Source: Pseudomonadota bacterium (lineage in GTDB: Bacteria; Bdellovibrionota; UBA1018). Taken from it: DNA of 64,000 nucleotides. Positions 32,920 through 42,053 of the stretch are shown here, piece after piece (the first letter of the stretch is position 1; each line of letters begins with the position of its first letter). A program made the position numbers and the translations under genes. The stretch covers positions 802,932-866,931 of the forward strand of contig JAIXQO010000003.1 in the NCBI GenBank assembly GCA_027485695.1, written 5' to 3'. The notes under the pieces were generated by a model that was given only the letters and a program-made list of their open reading frames with translations, was not told the DNA's origin and did not search any database.

Positions 32920-33455
32920 GGGTTCGATCTCGATCCGGAATGACTCTGCTAGAAGTGATGGTTGCAATCAGTCTTGCCACCGTGCTCGGCGGGGTGGTCA
33001 TGTCGCTGTTTCATGCGCAGAGCAAAGCACTCCTGGCCATCGATGAAAGACTTGCGCAGTTTGAAACTCTCCAGGAAATCAAAACTCTCTTGAGAGAACC
33101 GATGAGTTGCTCTGCAACCCTCAAGGCATTGAATGCGACTGGGGTACCCGAAGGTCAGTTGACGACGTTAAAAATCGTTCGTGGCAGTCAAGTGGTTCCG
33201 GTTTTCACGATCGAGCCTGAGATGTCTCGGCGAACGGGCATTCTCTCTTACCGTTTCCAAGGTCAGGCACTTACTGAGGCAGACTCGGGAGACCTGCCGG
33301 GTCATTACGCGTATTCGAACAATGGATACGTCGATTTCTGGGTCAAGTTTTCACGAAAATCCGGTGCCCCACAGAGCAAACGCATTCGGATTCGCGCTGT
33401 CACGATGGCAGCCGATGATCCGCGCATTAGTTTTTGTTACGCGCTTGGTGGTTAG
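32916..33455 (+). CDS. Type IV pseudopilin-like protein 2
   Basis: A paralogue of the preceding gene. The frame opens at a TTG at 32892; I chose the GTG at 32916 because it forms a GTGA overlap with the upstream stop and gives the leader RVRSRSG before MTLLEVMVAISLATVLGGVVM (179 residues). Parallel features with the first copy: the E-I-K-x-x-L stretch, a central SCSATLKALNATGVPEGQLTTLKI, GILSYRF, and the C-terminal SFCYALGG with the matching cysteine. Minor-pseudopilin (PulJ/PilW-like) role is likely. Its 3' end overlaps a convergent gene by four bases. Confidence 0.85.
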   Translation: MRVRSRSGMTLLEVMVAISLATVLGGVVMSLFHAQSKALLAIDERLAQFETLQEIKTLLREPMSCSATLKALNATGVPEGQLTTLKIVRGSQVVPVFTIEPEMSRRTGILSYRFQGQALTEADSGDLPGHYAYSNNGYVDFWVKFSRKSGAPQSKRIRIRAVTMAADDPRISFCYALGG

Positions 33456-34621
33456 AGTGCCGTTTTGTTGAGCGCGACGATGAACGCGTCGACGTCTGCA
33501 GTGGTGTGGTAATAACCGAATCCCACCCTGAGATAGCCATCGCGTGCGTCCACGAAGATTTCTTGAGCGCGAAGCACGTCTACCGTGGCTTGCGCTTGTG
33601 GTGAACCGATGGCGAGAAAATTTCCCCAGTCGGTGCGAGTGCTGTAGCCTTTGGCTGGTCGACCGGATTTCTCCAGGAAGTAATCTTGTAGAGCACGGAC
33701 ATGTGCATGGATGTTTTCGGGAGTGAGTCCGATCTCTCTCCACCAGTTTTGGACCGCGTTCATTCGGTACCAGGCGCTTGGATCATAGGTCGCTCCCGCG
33801 AAACGAGCGCCATTTTCGGCGTAACGAACTTGCTCAGAAAGGCCACCCTCGAGCGCGTGGTACTCGGCCATCCAGCCGGTCATGACAGGGCGAAGCGAGC
33901 AGTGATCGGGCACCGAGAGGAAACAAGCGCCTTCGCCGGCAGTCAAATACTTGTAGCCTCCGCCCGTGAGAAAAAATCGGGTCGCATATTTGCCGAGGTC
34001 CACCGGCACCGCGCCCAGTGCATGGTAGAGGTCGATGATGACGGTCGTGTCTGCAGGCAGATTTGCGTTTAATGTATCGAGGAGTCTCGTCGCGTAGAAC
34101 CCAGAGTTAAAAAATACCAGACTCGAGAACACGACGTCGTAAGTGGTTTGTTTTAGTTGATCGGCCATTCGCTCTTCGAAGTTTTCGAACGGTTGAGTGG
34201 AGATACGATCAATGGTGACGCCCTCGAGTTCGCTGAGTCTCCGGGATAGTCGCTCGAAACTGTAAAACTCGGAATCCGTCGTGAGTATTCGCAGCGGTTT
34301 CCTCGGGTCAAACGAGCTCAGCACGCGATAGACGAGTTCGAATGTATTGGTTCCCTCGATCAAGCGGCTCGGATCAGATAGACCCAGGAGCTTGGCAAGA
34401 TGACTCCGAGATTCAGGGATAACTGTCCCGAATATTTTGCCCCATTTGGAATCGAGTAATTCTGTCGAATCCTGCCAGTATTGCGCATGGGCTGACTCGG
34501 TGGCGTCGGGCCAGGGGTGGTGGGAGTGCGCACTGAAATGGAGACGACCTGGTTTCAGGGAGCGGGTGAGACCGCGGCGGATCAGAGCGCTCTGTGAGTC
34601 GGAAAATAATTGCGATGCCAT
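33452..34621 (-). CDS. PLP-dependent class V enzyme, kynureninase-like
   Basis: A 389-residue aspartate-aminotransferase-fold enzyme. The PLP lysine is in FFLTGGGYKYLTAGEGACFL, which closely resembles the kynureninase S-x-Y-K-Y-x-N-x-G-P-G motif; a conserved Asp lies in VIIDLYHALGAVPVDL. The N-terminal HFSAHSHHPWPDAT is the usual class V substrate region. Kynureninase makes anthranilate or 3-hydroxyanthranilate from kynurenines, but cysteine-desulphurase-like and other class V relatives are possible. It sits near nadA but in a separate unit; the organism's nadA indicates aspartate-derived NAD synthesis, so a catabolic role fits better. Confidence 0.75.
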   Translation of the reverse strand: MASQLFSDSQSALIRRGLTRSLKPGRLHFSAHSHHPWPDATESAHAQYWQDSTELLDSKWGKIFGTVIPESRSHLAKLLGLSDPSRLIEGTNTFELVYRVLSSFDPRKPLRILTTDSEFYSFERLSRRLSELEGVTIDRISTQPFENFEERMADQLKQTTYDVVFSSLVFFNSGFYATRLLDTLNANLPADTTVIIDLYHALGAVPVDLGKYATRFFLTGGGYKYLTAGEGACFLSVPDHCSLRPVMTGWMAEYHALEGGLSEQVRYAENGARFAGATYDPSAWYRMNAVQNWWREIGLTPENIHAHVRALQDYFLEKSGRPAKGYSTRTDWGNFLAIGSPQAQATVDVLRAQEIFVDARDGYLRVGFGYYHTTADVDAFIVALNKTAL

Positions 34622-35047
34622 AGGGATTCCAGATTCACGGCTGGGTCCTGGAAAGTCAAATGGACTCAGGCGCTCTCGTTGACTATCATTTTGTTACTAA
34701 GCTTCTAAACAGTGGAATCCGTCCAAGGAGAGGACTATGCGGCTACCGAACGAGAACGTAACCCATACCTTCATTCCTTGATCGAGTCTGGTTTGATCCG
34801 ATAGTTCATCGCAGCTCAGTAATATGTTTGCCCGCGAACTTGCTGCAAAACTCTTCAGAAGTATTCATCGACTAGCGATCGATCTGTTCATTCAGCAACA
34901 TAAGATTTGAGTTACTTTCTTTAGTGAACTCTTCTTGGGGGGATTTGATTCATTTGAAACGATCGGATGTTCCTCATTGTGGACCTGGTGAGAATTACAC
35001 TTGTGAATATAGTAACGAAGTGTAAAAAAGGTTTCAGAGGTTTACCG
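34622..35047. other. 426-bp intergenic stretch without a supported gene
   Basis: Divergent region between the kynureninase-like gene and the small secreted protein gene. AT-richer than its surroundings. I see only short shadow frames, no tRNA-like fold, and no promoter pair better than TTGACT at 34679-34684 with a poor downstream hexamer. Confidence 0.5.
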
Positions 35048-35395
35048 ATGTTTAACACGCGTATATTTGTTGTTTGCCTGGTTTCGTTCGCTTCCACGCA
35101 GGTATCTGCATCAGTGGTATGTGAAAATTTCAAGCGTGGTAATGAGTGCCAACTGGAAGTTGTAGGGGCAGTAGTCGTAGGACTCTGTTCCACCGGTTAC
35201 TCGCAAGAACCCCGTTTTTTTCAGAGTGTGAGAGCGCCGCGTGTTACGGCGCTCATTTTTGAAGATGAACGAGTGAAAGTGGAAATTGACCCCCCAGTAT
35301 TCAAGCGAAACCGGAAGTCTGCCACATCATTGGGTCGATTTTATGACAAAACGACGTCTGGTACGATGAGCCTTCGTTGCGAGCATAACCGTTAA
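35048..35395 (+). CDS. Small secreted protein of unknown function
   Basis: The open frame begins at 34967, but the ATG at 35048 has AGAGG eight bases upstream and a proper signal peptide (MFNTRIFVVCLVSFASTQVSA), giving 115 residues. The mature part has four cysteines (SVVCENF, GNECQL, VGLCST, LRCEHN), compatible with two disulphides, and a short Arg/Lys-rich centre. No family recognised. It converges on nadA with ten bases between the stops. Confidence 0.62.
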   Translation: MFNTRIFVVCLVSFASTQVSASVVCENFKRGNECQLEVVGAVVVGLCSTGYSQEPRFFQSVRAPRVTALIFEDERVKVEIDPPVFKRNRKSATSLGRFYDKTTSGTMSLRCEHNR

Positions 35396-35405
35396 TCAAG
35401 CAGTT

Positions 35406-36368
35406 TTACTTCGACCACTCGAGCATCAGCTCGAGCGGCTTAAGCGCGCGCAATCGCAAGTCGTCGGGAAGCGTTACTTCGTTCGTCTCATCACGAAGCG
35501 TGAGGTAGATTTTCTCGAGCGTATTGAGTTTCATGAACGGGCACTCGTTACACGCGCAGTTCGCGTTCGGGGGTGCGGGGATGAACTCTTTATCGGGCGA
35601 GAGTTTCTTCATCTGATAGAGGATGCCCTCTTCGGTGGCGACAATGAAGGTACGCGCGGGATTCTCGGCCGAGAACTTGAGGAGTGCGGAGGTTGAGCCA
35701 ATGAAGTCTGCTTTCTCAAGTAAGGTTGGCTCGCACTCGGGATGTGCGATCAGGAGCGCTTCCGGGTGTGCGTGTTTGAGTTGCGCGATTTTCTTTTCTG
35801 AAAAGGTTTCATGCACCATGCAGGTGCCCTGCCAGAGGAGCATGTCGGTACGACCGGTCTCATTTGCGACATATCGACCGAGATTTCGATCGGGAGCAAA
35901 AATGATCGGACGATCCCGCGGGATCTGATTCACGATTTTGACTGCGTTCGAGCTAGTGACGATGACGTCGCTCTGGGCCTTAATCGCGGCTGAACAGTTG
36001 ATGTACGAAACGACGAAATGGTCCGGATGGAGTGCGCGGAACTTGCGGAATGCCTCGGGAGGGCAGGAGTCCGAGAGGGAGCATCCCGCTCGAAGGTCCG
36101 GAACGAGGACCTTGGCTTCGGGGTTCAGGATCTTGGCTCCTTCGGCCATAAAATGAACGCCAGCGAAGAGGATGAGAGGCGCTTTTGCCGCCTGCGCCTT
36201 GCGCGCGAGTTCCAAGCTGTCACCGATGAAGTCAGCAATATCTTGGATTTCTTCCTCTTGATAGTAATGAGCCAAGAGCACAGCGTTTTTTTCACGCTTC
36301 AAGCGCTTGATTTCACTCACTAAGTCCTGGGGCATCGGATCGGTGCTTGCGTTGGCTCGCATGGTCAT
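35406..36368 (-). CDS. nadA: Quinolinate synthase A
   Basis: 4Fe-4S enzyme that condenses iminoaspartate with dihydroxyacetone phosphate to quinolinate in de novo NAD synthesis. The 320 residues contain the family's three homologous domains: [27 protein letters not shown] at the N-terminus, [23 protein letters not shown] (first cluster Cys), [31 protein letters not shown] (second), and CACNECPFM (third). Several in-frame ATGs (36368, 36362, 36335) make the exact start uncertain. NadE is encoded at 54.0 kb; nadB and nadC are not in the window. Confidence 0.95.
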   Translation of the reverse strand: MTMRANASTDPMPQDLVSEIKRLKREKNAVLLAHYYQEEEIQDIADFIGDSLELARKAQAAKAPLILFAGVHFMAEGAKILNPEAKVLVPDLRAGCSLSDSCPPEAFRKFRALHPDHFVVSYINCSAAIKAQSDVIVTSSNAVKIVNQIPRDRPIIFAPDRNLGRYVANETGRTDMLLWQGTCMVHETFSEKKIAQLKHAHPEALLIAHPECEPTLLEKADFIGSTSALLKFSAENPARTFIVATEEGILYQMKKLSPDKEFIPAPPNANCACNECPFMKLNTLEKIYLTLRDETNEVTLPDDLRLRALKPLELMLEWSK

Positions 36369-36412
36369 AGTACTAGGTTCATTCTTAGCCTAGTTTTTAG
36401 GAATAATCATCC

Positions 36413-36763
36413 ATGTCCTTCTGGAACCGCCTTAAAGCTCTCTTTAAACCCAAAACTGCTGACGACTCATCCAAGCCAGCTGGATGGGATGGAGTGCGCG
36501 TGCTTCGCCACGGGACCGCTCAGCGGGTGGTTTTCTATTATCCGGGCGAAGAAGGGGCTTACGTCGACCAAGCACTGGTGACCCTTTTCGAAAACGGCAT
36601 CGTGCACATCCGCGCGCGTTCCGAAGAGACGACGACTCATCTTTCTCACTGCGAGATTCTCTGGAAATTCGAAGCTGCCGAAGGCGAAGGCACGAACCAC
36701 TTGCGCGTTCTAAAATTTCCAGACGCCGAACAGGCTCCGAAAAACCCTCAGCCCACCAAATAG
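36413..36763 (+). CDS. Conserved-looking small cytosolic protein, unknown
   Basis: A 116-residue protein without signal peptide or membrane segment: a short basic amphipathic start (SFWNRLKALFKPK), then a compact beta-rich region (VRVLRHGTAQRVVFYYPGEEG, LVTLFENGIVHIRARSEETTTHLSHCEILWKF) and a proline-rich tail. It lies just downstream of the divergent nadA start, 44 bases apart, so the promoters overlap. No family recognised; the region resembles proteins with a PilZ- or SH3-like barrel only in secondary-structure pattern. Confidence 0.65.
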   Translation: MSFWNRLKALFKPKTADDSSKPAGWDGVRVLRHGTAQRVVFYYPGEEGAYVDQALVTLFENGIVHIRARSEETTTHLSHCEILWKFEAAEGEGTNHLRVLKFPDAEQAPKNPQPTK

Positions 36764-36768
36764 TTTTT

Positions 36769-37053
36769 CTATTTTTCGCTATTAGCGGGTAGCGTGATCA
36801 GACTCTCCGCTTCTTTCAAGATTTCTTCGACCTTGAGTTCGTTGCTCATACTCAGGCGCCCGCAGGGGAATCGGTGTTCTGTTTCGACGACGATCGAGGT
36901 TCCGACCGGCGGACAAACGCGTTTGCATCCCGTGACTTCGAGTCTCCAGCCCCGCTCGCGGGTTTTCTTTTCTAAATCTTTTAAGAGGACTTCGTTGTCA
37001 TTCGGGTCGCCGTTGATCCTCAGGCAACTTCGGCAAAGATAGAGCGTGGTCAT
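36769..37053 (-). CDS. DUF1636 / thioredoxin-like [2Fe-2S] ferredoxin-type protein
   Basis: The frame begins at 37080, but the ATG at 37053 gives 94 residues starting TTLYLCRSCLR. Cysteines in C-x2-C near the N-terminus and C-x3-C further on (VTGCKRVCPPVGTSIVV) match the DUF1636/thioredoxin-like [2Fe-2S] ferredoxin pattern, where four Cys bind a cluster or metal. The middle is a helix (LLKDLEKKTRERGW) between strands. It overlaps the stop of the upstream gene by a few bases in the longer form and abuts it in the form chosen here. Redox or metal-binding role inferred. Confidence 0.72.
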   Translation of the reverse strand: MTTLYLCRSCLRINGDPNDNEVLLKDLEKKTRERGWRLEVTGCKRVCPPVGTSIVVETEHRFPCGRLSMSNELKVEEILKEAESLITLPANSEK

Positions 37054-37061
37054 GGGTGGCT

Positions 37062-38090
37062 CTATTTTGTCCCGGAACAACGCTCCGGCAAAATGGAATC
37101 CGCGATCGCCGAACGGATGAGTTCGATCAGATGCACAGGGTTTTCGGATTCAGAGCATATGGTCTGTGAGCTAGCTGACGCTGCGGGTATGGACTCGACG
37201 GCGACGGTGGCACAGGTTTTTTTCGCCCGCTTGTCATGGTCCACCCAAATGGCATGACGAAGTGTGGGAGTCTCAGAGAAATGGAGCTGATTTGAGATGA
37301 AAAGTGGAGCGAACAGCGACTTTTCCAGGCCGAAGTAGATGTACGCGCCCTCGGGTGGTTTCTTGTTTTTTATGAGGAAGGTGTGCACTTCGAGATTCGA
37401 TCTGGTGAGCACGGTTTCCCCGTACTCGTCGAGCGCCTTGCCGAACGCGCGAGAGGCGGCCGGTGTGATGTAGAGAATCGGGCGAGCGACCGCGCAGCCG
37501 ACCGGTTTGAATGGATGTGCAAGTTCTCGGACCTGTTCGGCCAGAATGTTTAACGGATTCTGAGCGAAACGGGATGAGTGTCCGTGAATCGCAGTGAGCG
37601 TCGGATCGTCTTCGATCATTCGAAACTCTGCGATCGCCTCCCAGAGATCACTCATGCGGTGATCGATGCGAATCTGGTGATTGAATAGAGTGAGGATTTC
37701 TTCGAATCTTTCTGGAGAAACTTCGAGCGGGTCCGCCGTCCAGTTTTCCCGTTCAAAATCAAACAGGGCTTGGAGTTCTCTCTTCTCCGGCACAAAATCT
37801 TTGTCCCCAGCCGAAAACAGAAACCAATCACGGAGAGACTGTGCTTGATTCTTGGGGGTGGAGCCGATGATCAGTACTGGCGGCGCCGTGAGTGGGGTGA
37901 GCGTCTCGGGATTGTAATCCTCGACGATGGCGAGACGGGCGAGATCGGTGCCCAGCGATTGGGCGACTAAGAGTCGATTGTTGGTGCGCTCGATGATTCC
38001 GCGACCGAGTGACTCAAATGCAAACGACGAAAACGTGAGGAAAAAACCGATGAATCCGAATAGGGCTGTGGATTGTCTCAGAGCGAACAT
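37062..38090 (-). CDS. Exported protein of unknown function
   Basis: A 342-residue protein with an N-terminal hydrophobic segment (TALFGFIGFFLTFSSFAF) that reads as a signal peptide or anchor. The rest is soluble with two cysteine pairs (PVGCAVARP, KKTCATVAVE, SQTICSESE, PERCSG). Helical and strand segments alternate (QALFDFERENWTADPLEVS, RILYIT-like PILYITPAASRAFGKALDEYG). I recognise no family. It is followed directly by the ferredoxin-like gene, which may be co-transcribed. Confidence 0.68.
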   Translation of the reverse strand: MFALRQSTALFGFIGFFLTFSSFAFESLGRGIIERTNNRLLVAQSLGTDLARLAIVEDYNPETLTPLTAPPVLIIGSTPKNQAQSLRDWFLFSAGDKDFVPEKRELQALFDFERENWTADPLEVSPERFEEILTLFNHQIRIDHRMSDLWEAIAEFRMIEDDPTLTAIHGHSSRFAQNPLNILAEQVRELAHPFKPVGCAVARPILYITPAASRAFGKALDEYGETVLTRSNLEVHTFLIKNKKPPEGAYIYFGLEKSLFAPLFISNQLHFSETPTLRHAIWVDHDKRAKKTCATVAVESIPAASASSQTICSESENPVHLIELIRSAIADSILPERCSGTK

Positions 38091-38169
38091 AGTCGTGCAC
38101 TATAATCGAAACTCGTTTCAATTCGTAGAGAGCCCACGCTGTGGACCAAAAAACGTGTAGACCGTGGGG

Positions 38170-38538
38170 CTACTCTCTTTGGCGATTCGATTGGCAGTCT
38201 GCTGTGCCGGTGCGCGACGCAGTGATGATGTCTCCATTGGCAGAAGGAGAGTAGGTGCAGTCTTCGGTTTTGCGATCCTTCAGGTCCACGTACCGAGTAT
38301 TCTCTTCATTCAGGATTCGAACGCATTTCTGTGCGAGGTCAGCGATGAGATCCTGATGTGCAAGTACACAGGCCTCTTCTTCGGCCATTGTAATCAAGGT
38401 GCGGAGGTCGAATTTGGGATGTTTCTCCGCAAGATCCTTGAGGGAGGATGATTGGCCAATGCCGGTTCCGGCGACGCCTGCGAAGGCAGGAGCTGAGAGA
38501 AGAGCAAATGCGACGACGGCCAAGTGAGAGTGTTTCAT
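38170..38538 (-). CDS. Small secreted protein of unknown function
   Basis: A 122-residue protein with a clear signal peptide (KHSHLAVVAFALLSAPAFA) and a mature part of about 100 residues that is helical at first (LKDLAEKHPKFDLRTLITMAEEEACVLAHQDLIADLAQKCVRIL) and carries four cysteines. The last ~35 residues are polar and strand-like. No family recognised. It lies between two other minus-strand/plus-strand units, transcribed away from the thiB gene. Confidence 0.68.
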   Translation of the reverse strand: MKHSHLAVVAFALLSAPAFAGVAGTGIGQSSSLKDLAEKHPKFDLRTLITMAEEEACVLAHQDLIADLAQKCVRILNEENTRYVDLKDRKTEDCTYSPSANGDIITASRTGTADCQSNRQRE

Positions 38539-38613
38539 AGGGGGTTATTTAATTTAAAGTGTGTAATAAATAAACTAAAAACTGCTCGACGGGCATTTTT
38601 TTAGACCTCAAGG

Positions 38614-39654
38614 GTGGTAAAACGCCGAGTTTTCGATAGGCTAGCGCGCATGACACTGATGATGATCGTATGGGCAGGGATGGGGCTATGGAGCGCTCGA
38701 GCGGCCCCTCCGGTCGTAGCCCCCAATAAAGAGGCGCTCACGGTTTATACCTACGATTCACTGATCGCCCCTGGGGGGCTCGGTGACGTGATCAACGAAG
38801 AATTCAAAAAGAAAACCGGCAAAACCATCCGCTGGAGAGCCGGCGGCGATGGCGATTGGATCGCAAGCCAGTTAGAAACCGATTTTAAGATTCGAAAAAA
38901 AACCGAAGCCGATCTGGTTCTCGGGGTTGATGAGCCGCTTTATTCGCGCTTGGAGAAATTTCTCAAGCCCATCGTCTCGCCGCTCAATCAAAAAAACTCC
39001 CGCAAGGCGATCGCCAAGCAGGTGTTTCCAAAAATGGCGATCTTCGATTACGGCTACTTCACGTTCATTGCGGATGAAGAAGTTCGTAAGGCAGAGAGTT
39101 TTCCGAAACACTGGTCCGAGTTTTTCGCCGAGTTGAACGGTCCGAGGTGGATACTTCAGGATCCCAGAACCAGTACGCCGGGCTACGGATTCTTAGCGCT
39201 GTTTGAGTCGCTCAACCCATCCGAAAAAACCTGGGAAAAACTCAAGATCCGAACTTTGACCTATGCGCCCGGTTGGAGTGAGTCCTACGCGGCATTCCTC
39301 AAGGGCAGCGCCCCGCTGGTTTGGAGTTATACTTCGAGCGAAGCCTATCACCGTTCCAAAGGTGAAACCCGCTACCGTGCCCTCATCATGAAAGAAGGCC
39401 ATCCGATGCAGATTGAGGGCGTGGGAATGGTCAAAGAAAGCGAAGCCGCTCGAGCATTTCTCGATGTGCTCTTCTCAAAAGAGGTTCAGGAAAAAATTGC
39501 CGCCACGCAGTGGATGTATCCGGCTCGAGATGTGACTCTACCGGCGTCGTGGACGGCGATAACGGAGCCCGAAGCGCTCCCTCCTGCGCGCGAGATAAAG
39601 TCCAAGCGCGAACAGATTGATGAGTGGCGCGCCCGAGTAGGTATGAAGAATTAG
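38614..39654 (+). CDS. thiB: Thiamine ABC transporter substrate-binding protein
   Basis: Periplasmic binding protein (ThiB/TbpA type) that hands thiamine or its phosphates to ThiP. 346 residues from a GTG at 38614, which supplies a basic n-region (VKRRVFDRLAR) before the hydrophobic core TLMMIVWAGMGLWSARA; an ATG at 38650 is an alternative. Family signatures: LTVYTYDSLIAPGG, GDGDWIASQLETDFK, ADLVLGVDEPLYSRL, FDYGYFTFIADEE, LQDPRTSTPGYGFL, WSYTSSEAYHRS and QWMYPARDVTLPASW. Followed by thiP and thiQ. I looked upstream for a TPP riboswitch (CTGAGA and ACC-GATCTGG-like elements) and did not find one. Confidence 0.9.
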   Translation: MVKRRVFDRLARMTLMMIVWAGMGLWSARAAPPVVAPNKEALTVYTYDSLIAPGGLGDVINEEFKKKTGKTIRWRAGGDGDWIASQLETDFKIRKKTEADLVLGVDEPLYSRLEKFLKPIVSPLNQKNSRKAIAKQVFPKMAIFDYGYFTFIADEEVRKAESFPKHWSEFFAELNGPRWILQDPRTSTPGYGFLALFESLNPSEKTWEKLKIRTLTYAPGWSESYAAFLKGSAPLVWSYTSSEAYHRSKGETRYRALIMKEGHPMQIEGVGMVKESEAARAFLDVLFSKEVQEKIAATQWMYPARDVTLPASWTAITEPEALPPAREIKSKREQIDEWRARVGMKN

Positions 39655-39801
39655 TGGCACACGCGAGATTTCAGCTGTTTTAGAATTTGCTCAACAATGA
39701 GGAATTCCCACCATGCCACGAATGAGGCGTCATCCACGGTAGACGGGCTTAAGCACCTGTTTCCTGAATAGGGTTCGTAGATCTGTGGTATATCCGACGC
39801 C

Positions 39802-41283
39802 GTGTCGACTCGTGGGCTCAAGATCCTTAGTCTCCTGTTTTTCGTACTCTGGATCGGTATCGTATTCGCATTTCCAATTGCCAAAATGGCCCCCGTACTC
39901 GACGGGAGTGTTGCTATTACAGGGTCGAGCCTGGATGAGGTTTTCGGACGATTGCGCGGTCCGATTGAACTAGCAATTCTTAGCACGATGGTTTCGATCG
40001 CGATCGGTTTGGTGTTCCTCGGATTGTTTCCGAAGGTCGCGTCCGCTCGCTTGGATCATGCCTTTTCTTCTTTGTTCTTGCTCCCGACCCCTTTGACGAT
40101 CGCGATTTTTCTCTGGGTCGGAAGAAAGCTCGATATTCATTTTGGGTTCGGTCTCGTCGTTAGCGCACAGGTTTTTCTGAACGCGCCTTATTTGGCACGC
40201 GAACTCTGGCGGACGCGACTATCGCTTCCGGTCGGCGAAATAGAAGTGGCCCAAACTCTAGGTGCGGGCCGGGTAGCGGTTTTTCGCAGATTCGTGGGAC
40301 CACATCTCATCTTTCGGACCCTGCCAGTCGTGGTTCAAGTTTTTCTCTGGTGTCTGGGATCGTTTGCGCTCGTTTTGATCCTGGGCGGGGGACCTCCGGT
40401 CGATAGTCTTCAGACGGAAACATACGCCGCTCTGAAAGCTGGCCCCGACTCTTGGTCACTCGCGTTTGCTTGGATGTTCGCGGAGTGGGGCGTGGCACTG
40501 ATTGCAATACTGTTGGCGCTTTTGACGGGTTCCGAACGCGAGGGCTCAATGATTCGCCCGTATCCCAAGAATCGCTTCGGAGATTGGCTCGCATTTGTAC
40601 TCTTCGTGGTTCCACTCGTTTTGATCGGTCTGGATTTTTTTGAAGGATCGTTTTCATTCACGGAGACTGCATCGTTTTGGAGCGGGCAGGGAATTCAATC
40701 ATTGGTCAATTCGACCTTGATGGGCGCCGCTGTAGCAGTACTGACGCTTTTTGGTGCGAGTTTGATTCTCTTGTCGATTCGCACTTATCCGTTCATTCGA
40801 TTTTTTTTCTGGGTGTTTGCCGCGGTTCCCATGACAGCACTCTATTTTCTGTTTTGGGCCGCTACGGATTTCGAATCCGAGCTCGCGCATCCGCTCTTGT
40901 TCGTGACTTTGATCTCGTCGACATTTCTGTTGCCATCGGCCGTACGATTTCTGGTTCCCTATAGCCTGCGAATGAACCGCTCCGCCTATGAAACGGCGCT
41001 CACGTTCGGGGCCCCTCCGGTCCGGGCTTTTTTTTCGTCCGAGAGGCGCGCACTCGCTCGCGCGGCAAAACTCTGGTGCGCGCTTGCGTTTCTGGCAGGT
41101 TTTGCCGAGAGTCAGGTCAGCCTGTTTATGTCCCGTTCACAGCTCATCACGCTCCCGATCTATTGTCTCAGACTACAATCGCAGTACCGTTTCAGTGAAG
41201 CCGCGGTCGGGATGGTGATTTTGTTCATCGTTTGGTGCGCGGTGAACGTGGCTTTGCGAAGTTCCGAGGAAGGTTCGCCATGA
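39802..41283 (+). CDS. thiP: Thiamine ABC transporter permease
   Basis: A 493-residue, two-fold-repeated permease with about twelve helices, starting at a GTG. Each half has the ABC importer coupling loop: EIEVAQTLGAGRVAVFRRFVGPHL in the first and AYETALTFGAPPVRAFFSSERRALAR in the second, both variants of the EAA motif. The fused double permease is standard for ThiP. It follows thiB after a 147-base gap that I could not explain, and its stop overlaps thiQ (ATGA). Confidence 0.9.
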   Translation: MSTRGLKILSLLFFVLWIGIVFAFPIAKMAPVLDGSVAITGSSLDEVFGRLRGPIELAILSTMVSIAIGLVFLGLFPKVASARLDHAFSSLFLLPTPLTIAIFLWVGRKLDIHFGFGLVVSAQVFLNAPYLARELWRTRLSLPVGEIEVAQTLGAGRVAVFRRFVGPHLIFRTLPVVVQVFLWCLGSFALVLILGGGPPVDSLQTETYAALKAGPDSWSLAFAWMFAEWGVALIAILLALLTGSEREGSMIRPYPKNRFGDWLAFVLFVVPLVLIGLDFFEGSFSFTETASFWSGQGIQSLVNSTLMGAAVAVLTLFGASLILLSIRTYPFIRFFFWVFAAVPMTALYFLFWAATDFESELAHPLLFVTLISSTFLLPSAVRFLVPYSLRMNRSAYETALTFGAPPVRAFFSSERRALARAAKLWCALAFLAGFAESQVSLFMSRSQLITLPIYCLRLQSQYRFSEAAVGMVILFIVWCAVNVALRSSEEGSP

Positions 41284-41930
41284 ATCACACGCTTCGAATA
41301 GAGGGTCTACGTTTTTGGATCGATACATTTCGCCTGGAAGCGGATTTCAAAGTCAGTGCTGGTGAGCGTGTCGCAATTCTTGCCCCGAGCGGTTCTGGCA
41401 AGACGACGCTCTTGCGTTTTATTCTGGGACTCGAGCAGAAAAAAAATCAGGACGAAGGCGAGTTGTATTTTGGCGATCAACGATTGGATAGCGTCCCATC
41501 TTGGAAACGAAACCTCGGTTATGTCCCTCAAGACTACGGACTTTTCATCAATGAGACGACCGCTAAGAACCTGGAGTTTCCGTTAGAGTTGAGGCACGTT
41601 CCATCGGCCGCTCGTCAAGAAAAAGTCAAAGAAGCGCTGACACGAGTTGGACTCGAAAATCGGGCCGAACTTCGGGCCTCCTTGCTCTCAGGCGGCGAAA
41701 AACAACGTCTCGCGCTCGCGCGTGCGCTGATTTTTGAACCGGCAGCGCTCTTGCTCGACGAGCCGTTTTCTGCCCTCGATCCAGAGCTCCGAGCCGAAGC
41801 GCGGGGATGGGTGCTGGACTTTCTCAAAGAACGATCGATTCCTTGTTTGCTCGTCACGCATGATGCGGCGGATGTCGCTGCGCTCTCCACGCGGGTGATT
41901 CGATACGAGAACGGCATGTTCAAGGGTTAA
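41280..41930 (+). CDS. thiQ: Thiamine ABC transporter ATP-binding protein
   Basis: A 216-residue importer ATPase. The frame opens at 41232, but the ATG at 41280 overlaps the thiP stop and begins the protein correctly (NHTLRIEGLRF). Walker A LAPSGSGKTTLLR, Q-loop GYVPQDYGLF, signature LLSGGEKQRLALARAL, Walker B ALLLDEPFSALDP and switch His in LLVTHDAADV are all intact. With thiB and thiP it completes a thiamine uptake system in the inner membrane. Confidence 0.92.
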   Translation: MNHTLRIEGLRFWIDTFRLEADFKVSAGERVAILAPSGSGKTTLLRFILGLEQKKNQDEGELYFGDQRLDSVPSWKRNLGYVPQDYGLFINETTAKNLEFPLELRHVPSAARQEKVKEALTRVGLENRAELRASLLSGGEKQRLALARALIFEPAALLLDEPFSALDPELRAEARGWVLDFLKERSIPCLLVTHDAADVAALSTRVIRYENGMFKG

Positions 41931-42053
41931 GATGAGCGGAGTGCACGACAGATCGTGAACGGAAAGAATAGAAGTCAAAGAGAGTCCATTTCGTGGTCTG
42001 AGAATGGTTAGTCTAGGAGTAAAGCTCGAACATTGGCTTTTCAGGAGGCTTCA

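Noticed and set aside
34921..35193. 90-codon minus-strand frame
   Set aside because: Antisense to the small secreted protein gene whose signal peptide and SD are clear.
38540..38613. Possible TPP riboswitch before thiB
   Set aside because: The conserved CTGAGA and related elements are absent; the leader is only ~74 bases and AT-rich.
39651..39986. 111-codon minus-strand frame between thiB and thiP
   Set aside because: Overlaps the thiP N-terminus and shows no recognisable protein features.
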